37,611 nucleotides of DNA, from assembly GCA_035562735.1 (NCBI GenBank), contig DATMWB010000010.1, positions 1-37,611 on the forward strand. Reading direction: 5' to 3'. Below the pieces are notes generated by a model. That model was given only the letters and a program-made list of their open reading frames with translations. It was not told where the DNA came from and searched no databases. Position numbers and translations under genes: made by a program. This DNA comes from UBA12158 sp035562735. Lineage in GTDB: Bacteria > Patescibacteriota > Microgenomatia > UBA12405. This document shows, one piece after another, positions 22,766-31,041 of this stretch; the stretch's first letter is position 1; each line of letters starts with the position of its first letter.

Positions 22766-23479
22766 ATGGATATAAAAAACAAAAACATAGTTGTCACTGG
22801 TGCTTCAGACGGACTTGGTCGTGCTACTGCTTCAAAACTTGCTGCTCAGGGCTCAAATTTAGCTCTTGTTGCACGCAATCATGATAGGTTAAATTCATTG
22901 GTCGAAGAACTGTCTTTAAAATATCCTCAACAAAAATTTATTGCTTATTTTTGTGATATCAGTCAACTCAATCAAATAAAAACGACTGTTAAAAAAATTA
23001 TCTCTGATTTTGAAGACATTCATATTTTATTAAATATTGCCGGTATTTGGCAAAAAATGTCACCTTTAGAAAATATTAATGTTGATGATATTCAAATTAT
23101 TATTCAAACAAATCTAGTCGGCCTGATTCAAATTACCAATCAGTTATTACCAAATTTAAAAAATCAATCTGAAGCAATTATTATCAATGATTCTTCAAGC
23201 TCCGGTATTATGCCTCGCCCTGAGCAAGCAGTTTATTGTGCTAGTAAATATGGGGTCACTGGTTTTACGGAAGTTTTGAAAGTTGACCTAAAGGGTTCTA
23301 ATGTTCGTGTGGCTGGTCTTTATCAAGGTGGAACCAACACACAAATGTTTTCCAAAGCAAATGATTTAGATAAACCCTTAAATGATTTTACCGATCCAAA
23401 CGATTTAGCTGATGTCATTGTCTTCATGTTGACTCGTCCCGCCAAAATTTGGCTTCACGATATCCGAGTTACTTACTAA
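22766..23479 (+). CDS. Short-chain dehydrogenase/reductase
   Basis: A 237-residue classical SDR. The nucleotide loop is TGASDGLG near residues 11-18, the NAG-type motif appears as LNIAGIW, the catalytic serine lies in NDSSSSG, and the active-site YCASK carries Tyr and Lys. The arginine in LVARNHDR after the second strand favours NADPH. Substrate is unknown. It is inserted between uvrB and uvrA, has its own -10 box, and need not be related to repair. Confidence 0.92.
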   Translation: MDIKNKNIVVTGASDGLGRATASKLAAQGSNLALVARNHDRLNSLVEELSLKYPQQKFIAYFCDISQLNQIKTTVKKIISDFEDIHILLNIAGIWQKMSPLENINVDDIQIIIQTNLVGLIQITNQLLPNLKNQSEAIIINDSSSSGIMPRPEQAVYCASKYGVTGFTEVLKVDLKGSNVRVAGLYQGGTNTQMFSKANDLDKPLNDFTDPNDLADVIVFMLTRPAKIWLHDIRVTY

Positions 23480-23509
23480 ATACCCGAAGACAACACGAAG
23501 CATTTGATG

Positions 23510-23515
23510 TAAAAT
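23510..23515 (+). promoter_or_regulatory. uvrA promoter
   Basis: TG followed by TAAAAT, eight bases before the GTG start. AAGACA at 23487-23492, 17 bases upstream, matches the -35 consensus at four of six positions. Confidence 0.5.
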
Positions 23516-23523
23516 AGTAGTTT

Positions 23524-26196
23524 GTGTTAGATAAAATAATTGTCAAAGGAGCTCGTGAGAATAATCTTAAAAACGTCTCCTTTGAATTTCCAAAAAATAA
23601 ATTTGTAGTCTTTACTGGTGTTTCAGGATCAGGAAAATCTAGTATGGCTTTTGATACCCTTTTTGCCGAGGGTCAACGTCGTTATGTTGAGTCACTTTCA
23701 TCATATGCCCGTCAATTTCTAGGAAACATGAAACGCCCTGAAGTTGATCTAATAGAGGGACTCTCTCCAAGTATAGCCATCAATCAAAAAGCCATTTCTC
23801 ACAATCCTCGTTCCACAGTCGGTACCGTAACTGAGATATACGATTATCTCCGTTTACTTTTTGCCCGCATCGGTCACCCTCATTGTCCCAACTGTGGTCG
23901 TGAAGTTATCCCTCAAACCAGTAAACAAATTGTGACTCAAATAATTGAAACTATAAATCTTGAAATAACCAACACTCCCTATCGTTTTCTAATTTTGGCT
24001 CCACTGGTTAGAAATAAGGCTGGAGACTTTCATGGTTTAGTTGAAAACCTCCGTAAACAAGGTTATAAATGGTTAAGAATTGATGGGAAGGTTGTTGATA
24101 TGTACTCTGATTTTGGCATTGTGAAGCCCAATAAGCACGATATTGATGCCATCTGTGACCGAGTAACTGTCAGCAAAGAAACATTAAAAAATACCGACAA
24201 TTTATATAGTCGCCTAATCGATGATGTTGAACTAGCCATGAAAATAAGTAATGGTCAGGTAATTATTGCTCGAATTGACGATCCTGGCTTTGAGTTCCCC
24301 GAATATCCAAAAAATTTCAAAGAAACTTTATATTCCGAAAATTTTGCTTGTCCTGTGTGCAATATTTCTCTCCCTCCAATTGAACCTCGACTATTTTCTT
24401 TTAATTCACCCCAAGGAGCTTGTCCTGAATGCAAAGGATTGGGTTCAAAATTTCAAATTGATCGTAGTAAATTTCCCGAATGGAAAGCAAAAATGCTTGA
24501 ATCACGCTATTTTAATTCAGCATCCGAAAGTGTTCGAGAAGAACTAGAACAATTTATGATAAAAGAAAGTTGCCCTGTGTGTCATTCTTCCCGACTAAAC
24601 AATGACGCTTTGTCAGTTAGCATCCTCGGACAAAACATCTCACAAATATGCCAACTATCAATAGAAAATCTATATAAATGGATAAAAGAGTTACCCAGTT
24701 CTTTGAAGTCTAGCAAAGAAAAAGAAATCATGGAGCCCATTCAAAGGGAAATGTTTTCCAGACTAGAATTTTTACTAGCAGTAGGTCTTGACTATCTATC
24801 ACTCGAGCGGGAAGCGGGGACTTTATCTTCAGGTGAGTCACAACGCATTCGTCTAGCATCTCAAATTGGCACTGGTCTAACAGGGGTTTTATATATTCTT
24901 GACGAACCAACAATAGGTCTTCATTCTCGTGACAATGACCGACTTATTGCCACACTTCAAAAGTTAAAGAATCTAGGAAATACACTTGTTGTTGTCGAAC
25001 ATGATGAAGATGTCATCAGACATGCCGATCATATTGTTGATTTTGGTACATACGCTGGAAAAAATGGTGGTGAAATAATAGCCCAAGGTAGTGTAAAAGA
25101 TATTGAAAGCAATAAAAAATCTATTACCGGTCAATATCTTTCGGGTAAATGTGTCATTACCAGTGAAGCCAAGCAATCCGAGTTTTCCCTTATCAACAAT
25201 CAAAAAATTGAAATTAGCGGTTGTCGACAATGGAATTTAAAAAATATTAACGTTGATTTTCCTCTTAACAAATTAATATCTGTCACCGGAGTCTCTGGTT
25301 CAGGAAAATCTACACTAGTTCATGACACTTTGTATGGCGGTGTTCGAAAAGCAACATTAGGTGCTTATTACGGGACCATAGGTGAATATGACAGTATAGA
25401 AGGTTGTGAATATTTGTCTGATGTCTTATTGGTTGATCAGTCACCCATTGGTCGCACACCTCGTAGCAATCCAGCAACCTATACCAAAATATTTGATGAT
25501 ATTAGAAAACTGTTAGAGCAGACCACAGAAGCAAAAATTCGAGGTTTTAATGCTGGTCGCTTTTCATTTAACACCAAAGGCGGTCGTTGTGAGGCTTGTG
25601 AAGGTCAGGGCCAAATAAAAATTGAAATGCAATTTTTGGCCGACATTTATGTCACCTGCGATCAGTGTCATGGAACCCGCTTTAAAGATGAAACTTTAGA
25701 AGTCACCTACAAAGGAAAAAACGTTGCCGAAATTTTAAAAATGACTTTTGATGAAGCTGCTGAATTTTTTAAGAACATCAATAGTATTAGACGTAAAATT
25801 AATACTATTCAGGAGGTCGGACTTGGGTATTTAGAGCTTGGACAATCAAGCAATACTCTCTCAGGAGGTGAATCACAGCGGCTCAAAATTAGTCGCGAGT
25901 TAGTCAAACGAATCAATGGAAAAATACTTTATATTTTAGATGAGCCCACTACTGGATTACATTTTTATGACATTGATAAACTTATAAAAGTGCTTCGTAA
26001 ATTAGTTGACATGGGTAATACAGTCGTCGTCATTGAACACAACTTAGATGTCATAAAAAATAGCGACTGGATAGTTGATCTTGGCCCAGAGGGGGGAGAA
26101 AAAGGTGGTGAGGTTGTTGCTACTGGTACTCCAGCGGATATTGCTAAAATTACTCGCTCATATACCGGTCAATATCTTAAAAAAATATTAAAATAA
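23524..26196 (+). CDS. uvrA: Excinuclease ABC subunit A
   Basis: An 890-residue UvrA, the ABC-type ATPase that scans DNA for damage. Two ABC modules are present, with Walker A at GVSGSGKS (32-39) and again near 589-596, and signature motifs LSSGESQR and LSGGESQR. Zinc-site cysteines are seen in CPVCN...CPECKG, CPVCHSS and CEACEGQG...CDQCHG. It is about 50 residues shorter than the usual UvrA. Residues 544-552 (VITSEAKQS), in the loop between the modules, come from a short repeat also present in uvrC. The start is GTG. uvrC follows after three bases. Confidence 0.98.
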   Translation: MLDKIIVKGARENNLKNVSFEFPKNKFVVFTGVSGSGKSSMAFDTLFAEGQRRYVESLSSYARQFLGNMKRPEVDLIEGLSPSIAINQKAISHNPRSTVGTVTEIYDYLRLLFARIGHPHCPNCGREVIPQTSKQIVTQIIETINLEITNTPYRFLILAPLVRNKAGDFHGLVENLRKQGYKWLRIDGKVVDMYSDFGIVKPNKHDIDAICDRVTVSKETLKNTDNLYSRLIDDVELAMKISNGQVIIARIDDPGFEFPEYPKNFKETLYSENFACPVCNISLPPIEPRLFSFNSPQGACPECKGLGSKFQIDRSKFPEWKAKMLESRYFNSASESVREELEQFMIKESCPVCHSSRLNNDALSVSILGQNISQICQLSIENLYKWIKELPSSLKSSKEKEIMEPIQREMFSRLEFLLAVGLDYLSLEREAGTLSSGESQRIRLASQIGTGLTGVLYILDEPTIGLHSRDNDRLIATLQKLKNLGNTLVVVEHDEDVIRHADHIVDFGTYAGKNGGEIIAQGSVKDIESNKKSITGQYLSGKCVITSEAKQSEFSLINNQKIEISGCRQWNLKNINVDFPLNKLISVTGVSGSGKSTLVHDTLYGGVRKATLGAYYGTIGEYDSIEGCEYLSDVLLVDQSPIGRTPRSNPATYTKIFDDIRKLLEQTTEAKIRGFNAGRFSFNTKGGRCEACEGQGQIKIEMQFLADIYVTCDQCHGTRFKDETLEVTYKGKNVAEILKMTFDEAAEFFKNINSIRRKINTIQEVGLGYLELGQSSNTLSGGESQRLKISRELVKRINGKILYILDEPTTGLHFYDIDKLIKVLRKLVDMGNTVVVIEHNLDVIKNSDWIVDLGPEGGEKGGEVVATGTPADIAKITRSYTGQYLKKILK
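25153..25179 (+). repeat. Short dispersed repeat inside uvrA (diverged copy)
   Basis: This 27-base stretch matches the copy in uvrC (27250-27276) at 23 of 27 positions and is read in the same frame, giving VITSEAKQS. It falls in the variable loop before the second ABC module, where UvrA proteins differ in length. Confidence 0.65.
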
Positions 26197-26199
26197 CTT

Positions 26200-27459
26200 G
26201 TGATTGACTTAAAAAAAATTCCCACTTCACCTGGGTGTTACATATATAAAAACTCAAAGGGGGAGATTATTTATGTTGGTAAAGCAATCAACCTAAAAAA
26301 AAGAGTCTCACAGTATTTTCGTCGTGATGATGCCCTAGGTCCGAAAACCAAAATATTAGTTTCCCAAATAGACTCCATTGAGATAAAGACCGTTAATTCA
26401 GAAATTGAAGCATTAATTTTGGAATCCTCATTAATAAAAAAATATCTCCCAAAATACAATTCACTATTAAAAGACGACCGATCTTATCTTTATATATGTA
26501 TATCAAAAGAAAGCACACCTCGGATATTTACTGCTCATTTTAGTAATCTACCACCAAAGGCTAACATATATGGGCCATTTCCTGACGCATCAGCAGCAAA
26601 ATCATTATTAAAAACCATCCGTCGCCTTTTTCCTTTTCGAAGCATTGAAAAACACCCAAAATCAGATTGTTTATATTGTCATATGGGTCTCTGCCCTGGT
26701 CCAAATCCAGACAAAAAAAAATACCAAAAAGACATTCAAAAAATTAAGAAAATATTAAATGGCCAATTTAAATCATTGGTTAAAAGCCTAAATATCGAAA
26801 TGAAACTAGCGTCAAAATCCGAAGAATTCGAAAATGCCTTAACACTAAAAAAACAAATCGATTCTCTAAACTATATTGTTTCAGGTTGGTACAATCTAAA
26901 AATTCTATTTGAAGATATAAATTTACCTGAGGATAATCAAAGCTCAGCAATTGCTGAATTAAAAACCACTCTCAATCCGTACCTGAGAATACAAAAAATA
27001 AATCGTATTGAAGTTTATGACATCTCACAACTAGGTAACAAATATTTTGTTGGTGCCATGGTAGTCTGGCAAGATGGTCATATTGACAACAGTCAATATA
27101 GAAAATTCAAGATAAAGTCCAAAATAACTCCGGACGATCAATTTATGATAAAAGAAATTATCTATCGACGTCTTCAACATTCAGAATGGACACTCCCTGA
27201 TCTAATTGTAGTTGATGGGGGAAAGCCCCAGGTTTCAGCAGCAAATAGTGTCATTGCGAGCGAAGCGAAGCAATCCATATCCATTATCGGTCTTGCAAAA
27301 AGAATTGAAACAATTGTCATAAAAAATGATGACTCGTGGATTGAAATTAATCTTCCCGAAAAATCTCATGGATTACTTTTACTTAAAAGACTCCGCGATG
27401 AAGCTCACCGCTTTGCTAACAAGTACCGCCAAGAACTTATTAAAAAAGAGTTATCATAA
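26200..27459 (+). CDS. uvrC: Excinuclease ABC subunit C, short form
   Basis: UvrC makes both incisions in nucleotide excision repair. This one has 419 residues against about 600 normally. The GIY-YIG nuclease (GCYIYKNSKGEIIYVGKA, first 90 residues), a cysteine cluster (Cys157, Cys160, Cys165), a UVR domain (about 200-235) and the RNase H-like endonuclease domain with Asp274, Asp339 and DEAHRF from residue 400 are all present. The C-terminal helix-hairpin-helix domain is absent, and the GT2 gene starts three bases after the stop, so this is not a frameshift. Residues 351-359 (VIASEAKQS) derive from a short repeat. The start is GTG. Confidence 0.95.
   Translation: MIDLKKIPTSPGCYIYKNSKGEIIYVGKAINLKKRVSQYFRRDDALGPKTKILVSQIDSIEIKTVNSEIEALILESSLIKKYLPKYNSLLKDDRSYLYICISKESTPRIFTAHFSNLPPKANIYGPFPDASAAKSLLKTIRRLFPFRSIEKHPKSDCLYCHMGLCPGPNPDKKKYQKDIQKIKKILNGQFKSLVKSLNIEMKLASKSEEFENALTLKKQIDSLNYIVSGWYNLKILFEDINLPEDNQSSAIAELKTTLNPYLRIQKINRIEVYDISQLGNKYFVGAMVVWQDGHIDNSQYRKFKIKSKITPDDQFMIKEIIYRRLQHSEWTLPDLIVVDGGKPQVSAANSVIASEAKQSISIIGLAKRIETIVIKNDDSWIEINLPEKSHGLLLLKRLRDEAHRFANKYRQELIKKELS
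27250..27276 (+). repeat. Short dispersed repeat inside uvrC
   Basis: GTCATTGCGAGC followed by GAAGCGAAGCAATCC, a short repeat of a type I know from many unrelated bacterial genomes, partly self-complementary. Here it is read in frame as VIASEAKQS inside the endonuclease domain, between DGGKPQ and IGLAKR. Confidence 0.75.
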
Positions 27460-27462
27460 CTA

Positions 27463-28170
27463 ATGAAGAAATTAAAAGTATCAGTTATCATTCCTTGCTT
27501 TAATGAATCTAATTACCTTGCCGACTGTCTCGATTCGCTCTCAAAACAAAGCCAAATGCCTGACGAAGTAATACTTTGTGACAATGCTTCTACGGATTCT
27601 AGTGTTCAAATTGCCAAAAAGTTTAAAAACAAATTACCACTTAAAATTATTTTTCAACCGATAAAAGGTATCATTCCAACGGTTGAAAAAGCCTGGAGAT
27701 TCTCAACAGGTGATATTATCGTCCGTACAGATGCCGACGCTCGTTTCCCAACTGACTGGCTTAATAATTTAATAAATCACTTTTATATTGATTCAAAATT
27801 AATGGCTTGCGGTGGTAATTGGAATTCTTGGGATGGAGGATTTTTTGCAAAACTTCTTATGAAAATTGCTTTTCCTGTCGGTGGAATATTTTTCCCCATT
27901 GTTAGAGGATTTAGGCTATTGGTGGGACCAAACATGGCTTTTAGGCGCTCAATTCTAAAAAAAATTAATGGTTTTATATTACCCGATTCAAGTCTCCCTG
28001 AAGATCAGCTGATTAGTTATAAATTACATCAGGCTAAAGTAAAATATCATTTTTTTTACGATTGTCCCAATTATCATTCTTCAAGAGGTTGGAATAAAAA
28101 TTTATACACCTTTTTTCGTTATACAATAAGCGCCATCTATCCAAAACTTTATCCAGAAAAATCAATTTAA
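27463..28170 (+). CDS. Family 2 glycosyltransferase
   Basis: A 235-residue GT-A glycosyltransferase of family GT2. It shows VSVIIPCFNESNYLADCLDSLSKQ, DEVILCDNASTDSS, and TDADARFP as the DxD metal motif, then a hydrophobic stretch (AFPVGGIFFPIVRGFRLLVG) that may rest on the membrane, and the acceptor-side motif LPEDQLISYKL. It probably adds a sugar to a lipid-linked cell-surface glycan. Donor and acceptor cannot be told. It begins three bases after uvrC, so it is cotranscribed with it although functionally unrelated. Its stop abuts the convergent rel gene. Confidence 0.92.
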   Translation: MKKLKVSVIIPCFNESNYLADCLDSLSKQSQMPDEVILCDNASTDSSVQIAKKFKNKLPLKIIFQPIKGIIPTVEKAWRFSTGDIIVRTDADARFPTDWLNNLINHFYIDSKLMACGGNWNSWDGGFFAKLLMKIAFPVGGIFFPIVRGFRLLVGPNMAFRRSILKKINGFILPDSSLPEDQLISYKLHQAKVKYHFFYDCPNYHSSRGWNKNLYTFFRYTISAIYPKLYPEKSI

Positions 28171-29610
28171 CTATTCGTTTATCGTCTTACTCCTAATCCT
28201 ATCCTTTGCCATCTTTGTCACTACCATCTCCATCCAACCTTTATTTACATTTAATTTTTTGTTTGACAGTATCTCAACAATATCACCTGTCTTCAATTTT
28301 TGTCCAATCTTTACCATTTTTTTATTAACTTTCGCTCCAACACAGTGGTCACCTAAATCCGTATGAATTCGATAAGCAAAATCCAATGCGCTAGCTCCTG
28401 ATGGTAATTGAATTGTGTCTCCATTTGGCGTGAATACATAAATAAATTTACTTAACACATTAATCCGATAGTTATTAACACTTTTATCGTTTCGCTTCCA
28501 CTGAATTAAATCCCTAACCCACTCATAACCAGTTCCCCCTTGTGTCTCGGTACTCATCTTGTAAGCAATGTGAGATGCTGGTCCAAACTCATTAAATTCG
28601 TGCATTTCGTAGGTTCTGATTTGAACCTCAACAGTAATTTTGTCTTTCCAATTAAGAGTTGTTTGTATTGACCGATAACCGTTTGGTTTAGGGCTTGATA
28701 TATAGTCGTCAAATTCATCAGCTAGATATTCGTATCGTGCATGTAGTAATCCTAAAATGTTATAACAGCTCGCAATAGAATCAGTCAGTACTCTTATTCC
28801 TACCCTATCTTTAATTCCCCCAGCACCCTTTCTCTTTAGTTTCAAAAAGGTACTATAGAGACTTTTTATCCTACCACTTACTTCTACATTGTTTATATTG
28901 TTTATTTTTAATACTTGCTCAATATCATCTTTTACCAAAGCGAGAGCCTTTATTTCATCTTTTTCCCTTTCTTCCATAATTTTTTCCAACTTATCAGCTT
29001 CTTTGGAGTACAGTATTCTAAAAGCAATGTCATCAAGTCTTTTTTTAAAATAATGTAGACCTACATACTCGGCAATCGGAGCATAAATTCCTAGCACTCT
29101 TTTGGCATACTTAATTTGTCTATCCTTTGGAAGACCATCTATTGTAAGTCCATTGTGAAGTTTGTCAGCCAACCTGATAATTAATACTCGTACATCGTCT
29201 ACAGACGAAAATAAAAATTTTCTAAATACTTCAACATTTGTTTGATGGACTTCAATTCCTTTTGTTTTCTTCTTAACTTCAGTAAGGCCCGAGACCAATA
29301 AGGCAATTTCATCCCCAAATTCGTTTGAGATGTCGTCAATAGTTACCTTTGTGTCTTCGACACAATCATGTAATAGAGCGGCAATCACCGCCTCTTCACC
29401 AATACCCATCTGAGCAATTAGTTTTGCTATCCATACTGGGTGCGAGATGTAAGGTTCACCAGAATCTCTACTTTGGAGCTTATGAGCATCCTTGGCAAAA
29501 TTGTATGCCTCTTCAATTCTTTTAATATCAAAGTTAGTATTCAGCAATACTTGTTTCAACTCCTCCCAATAATCGTGGTTTGTCCTCTCAAGGGAAAGAT
29601 CTAAAGTCAT
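28171..29610 (-). CDS. RelA/SpoT-type (p)ppGpp synthetase/hydrolase, short form
   Basis: A 479-residue bifunctional Rel enzyme controlling the alarmone (p)ppGpp. The HD hydrolase domain keeps its metal ligands (His57, His81, Asp82 in LLHDCVEDT, and ADKLHN). The synthetase domain keeps DRVGIRV, KPNGYRSIQTT and VEVQIRTYEMHEF, so both activities look possible. A TGS domain follows (VFTPNGDTIQLPSGASALDFAYRIH). The usual C-terminal helical, zinc-finger and ACT regions, which sense the ribosome, are missing, so regulation must differ. The start overlaps the sortase stop by four bases. Confidence 0.94.
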   Translation of the reverse strand: MTLDLSLERTNHDYWEELKQVLLNTNFDIKRIEEAYNFAKDAHKLQSRDSGEPYISHPVWIAKLIAQMGIGEEAVIAALLHDCVEDTKVTIDDISNEFGDEIALLVSGLTEVKKKTKGIEVHQTNVEVFRKFLFSSVDDVRVLIIRLADKLHNGLTIDGLPKDRQIKYAKRVLGIYAPIAEYVGLHYFKKRLDDIAFRILYSKEADKLEKIMEEREKDEIKALALVKDDIEQVLKINNINNVEVSGRIKSLYSTFLKLKRKGAGGIKDRVGIRVLTDSIASCYNILGLLHARYEYLADEFDDYISSPKPNGYRSIQTTLNWKDKITVEVQIRTYEMHEFNEFGPASHIAYKMSTETQGGTGYEWVRDLIQWKRNDKSVNNYRINVLSKFIYVFTPNGDTIQLPSGASALDFAYRIHTDLGDHCVGAKVNKKMVKIGQKLKTGDIVEILSNKKLNVNKGWMEMVVTKMAKDRIRSKTINE

Positions 29611-30290
29611 GGTATATATTCAGCCAAGATTAATAGTCGATTCCAGTCTGTTCCAATTGGCCAACATGTTTGGAGTATCAACACCTCTTTTTCTGGATTA
29701 TGGTATTCAAGATAACTTAAATCTGTTGGTGGTGCCACCTTTTTATCAAAAACCCTATACTTCAGTTCTTTTTGTTGATAGTTGATATATATTATGTCTT
29801 CATTTTGCAATTCTCCAAGGAGGTAAAAAACCGCATTACTTCTCAGCATCCCCAAATTGTTATTTGTTGAGTGGGCAAATATATATATAGAACTTCCAGC
29901 CCCGCTTCCCGGTTTATCAGTATCTTTTGCTTGAGCTACAACATTATTTTTTAAAACCCTATCATATTCCGCTTTATCAAAAGGGGATACGTTCTCCACG
30001 ACTTGTGAATATGCCAAAATTTTTGGGATTTGAATAACATATTTATCTGAAACTTGCTCATCAACAATGATGTTCGTTTTTATTTCTGGTTTTGCAGTTT
30101 TATATTTTAATACTGCCGATATAAGTGGAGTATATAAATAAGTGCAATATATAATTGCACTAAAAAGCAACATATTGGCTATGTAGAAAATTACTTTTTT
30201 ACCTCCTGAAGGATTAGAAAAAATTAGACCACTATTCTTTTTTATCCTAACATTACGATGTTTTGGAACTACTCTAAAAAAATTCAACAC
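29607..30290 (-). CDS. Sortase
   Basis: A 227-residue membrane-anchored transpeptidase of the sortase family. It has a cytoplasmic basic start, one transmembrane segment (about residues 33-53), and an outside catalytic domain with His140 (YIFAHST), Cys209 (LILQTCWP) and Arg218 (WNRLLIL), the sortase triad. Sortases join surface proteins bearing an LPxTG-like signal to the cell wall or to each other; no substrate with such a signal is seen in this window. The start is GTG with no clear promoter spacing. The four-base overlap with rel shows one transcript for both. Confidence 0.92.
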   Translation of the reverse strand: MLNFFRVVPKHRNVRIKKNSGLIFSNPSGGKKVIFYIANMLLFSAIIYCTYLYTPLISAVLKYKTAKPEIKTNIIVDEQVSDKYVIQIPKILAYSQVVENVSPFDKAEYDRVLKNNVVAQAKDTDKPGSGAGSSIYIFAHSTNNNLGMLRSNAVFYLLGELQNEDIIYINYQQKELKYRVFDKKVAPPTDLSYLEYHNPEKEVLILQTCWPIGTDWNRLLILAEYIP

Positions 30291-30296
30291 TTTTAT

Positions 30297-30325
30297 TTGA
30301 CAAAATTTATCTTCTAGTTTACCAT
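30297..30325 (+). promoter_or_regulatory. Promoter of a candidate small RNA upstream of greA
   Basis: A perfect -35 TTGACA (30297-30302), a 17-base spacer and TACCAT (30320-30325, 4 of 6). It is the best -35 noticed in the window and points at a stretch without a reading frame. Confidence 0.5.
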
Positions 30326-30330
30326 AAGGA

Positions 30331-30398
30331 CCGTGACATAAAAATTAGACTTGTCACTCACTTTTCCTCTTCTGCAGATTCGCGAGAGGCTTTTTTTT
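30331..30398 (+). ncRNA. Candidate small RNA or attenuated leader (about 68 nt)
   Basis: It starts at the expected distance from a TTGACA promoter. It contains hairpin 1, GTGACA/TGTCAC with a 13-base loop (30333-30357), then a terminator hairpin CCTCT/AGAGG (30366-30389) followed by C and eight T (30391-30398). There is no reading frame of use. It could be a free small RNA or a leader whose terminator controls read-through to greA. No known RNA family is recognised. Confidence 0.45.
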
Positions 30399-30453
30399 AG
30401 TTAAATTAGGTCGAAAATTTGAGCGTAGCGAAAAATTTTTGCCTTATTTAACT
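30399..30453. repeat. Large imperfect inverted repeat
   Basis: Left arm AGTTAAATTAGG and TCGAAAATTT, loop GAGCGTAGCG, right arm complementary with few mismatches (AAAAATTTTT, GCCTTATTTAACT). The folded stem has about 20 base pairs. The GAGCGTAGCG core resembles the core of dispersed repeats like the one in uvrC. Confidence 0.6.
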
Positions 30454-30474
30454 ATCCCGATTAATATCGGGATA
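30453..30474. promoter_or_regulatory. Perfect inverted repeat abutting the greA -10 box
   Basis: TATCCCGAT, loop TAAT, ATCGGGATA: a 9-bp perfect stem. It ends right before TATATT (30475-30480), which lies 12 bases before the greA ATG and is a likely -10 box. It may be an operator or a second hairpin of the repeat next to it. Confidence 0.5.
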
Positions 30475-30492
30475 TATATTATTTGTAAACCT

Positions 30493-30951
30493 ATGACAAA
30501 AAATCAACTAACCCAAGAAGGACATGCGCAGTTAGTTAATGAATTGGCTGACTTAAATTCAAGAGCCGACCAATTAATTGCCAAAATCGAAGAAGTAGCC
30601 CAGCCAGATGAATCCGGAGAGGATAGTCTAGCTTCACAATTAAAAGCAGAACTGGAAGTTGTAAATGCCAAAATTTCCTCAATAGAAGAAGTATTAGAAA
30701 ACTTTGAAATTATTACCGACAACAGATCATCTGACTTTGTTCAAGTTGGTTCAAAAGTTAAGATAAAAATATCAGGTAATTCTGAAAGAGTTTTTCATCT
30801 CGTTGGCGAGTTTGAAGCCGATCCTTCAGTAAATAAAATTTCTTCACTTTCACCCCTTGGTGTTGCCATGTTGGGCAAGAAGGTTCGGGATGAGTTTGAG
30901 GTTGACGCTCCTGCTGGAAAATTGACTTACAAAATCGTCTCTATTGCCTAA
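30493..30951 (+). CDS. greA: Transcription elongation factor GreA/GreB family
   Basis: A 152-residue Gre factor, which rescues backtracked RNA polymerase by stimulating transcript cleavage. The N-terminal coiled coil runs to about residue 75, and the C-terminal FKBP-like domain holds VQVGSKVKIKI...SPLGVAMLGKKVRDEFEVDAPAGKLTYKI. The tip differs from the classical GDLSENAEY: it reads PDESGEDS, but Glu40 and Glu43 align with the two acidic catalytic residues (Asp41 and Glu44 of E. coli GreA). The frame is open to 30439, yet the first 18 codons cover the upstream hairpin, so the ATG at 30493 is chosen. Confidence 0.88.
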   Translation: MTKNQLTQEGHAQLVNELADLNSRADQLIAKIEEVAQPDESGEDSLASQLKAELEVVNAKISSIEEVLENFEIITDNRSSDFVQVGSKVKIKISGNSERVFHLVGEFEADPSVNKISSLSPLGVAMLGKKVRDEFEVDAPAGKLTYKIVSIA

Positions 30952-31029
30952 AACATATTTTCCTGTTTTCGAACATTGAGACCTACACTTAGGAAAAATA
31001 TTTACCGCGGCCATTATATGGTTTCATGT

Positions 31030-31035
31030 TAAAAT
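31030..31035 (+). promoter_or_regulatory. Extended -10 box of lysS
   Basis: TGTTAAAAT; the hexamer ends six bases before the lysS ATG. The 90-bp gap also holds TTTTCCT/AGGAAAA (30958-30997, long loop), a weak hairpin after greA. Confidence 0.55.
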
Positions 31036-31041
31036 TACCTC

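Noticed and set aside
23461..23523. LexA/SOS box before uvrA or uvrB
   Set aside because: Neither the CTG-N10-CAG nor the GAAC-N4-GTTC pattern is present upstream of either gene.
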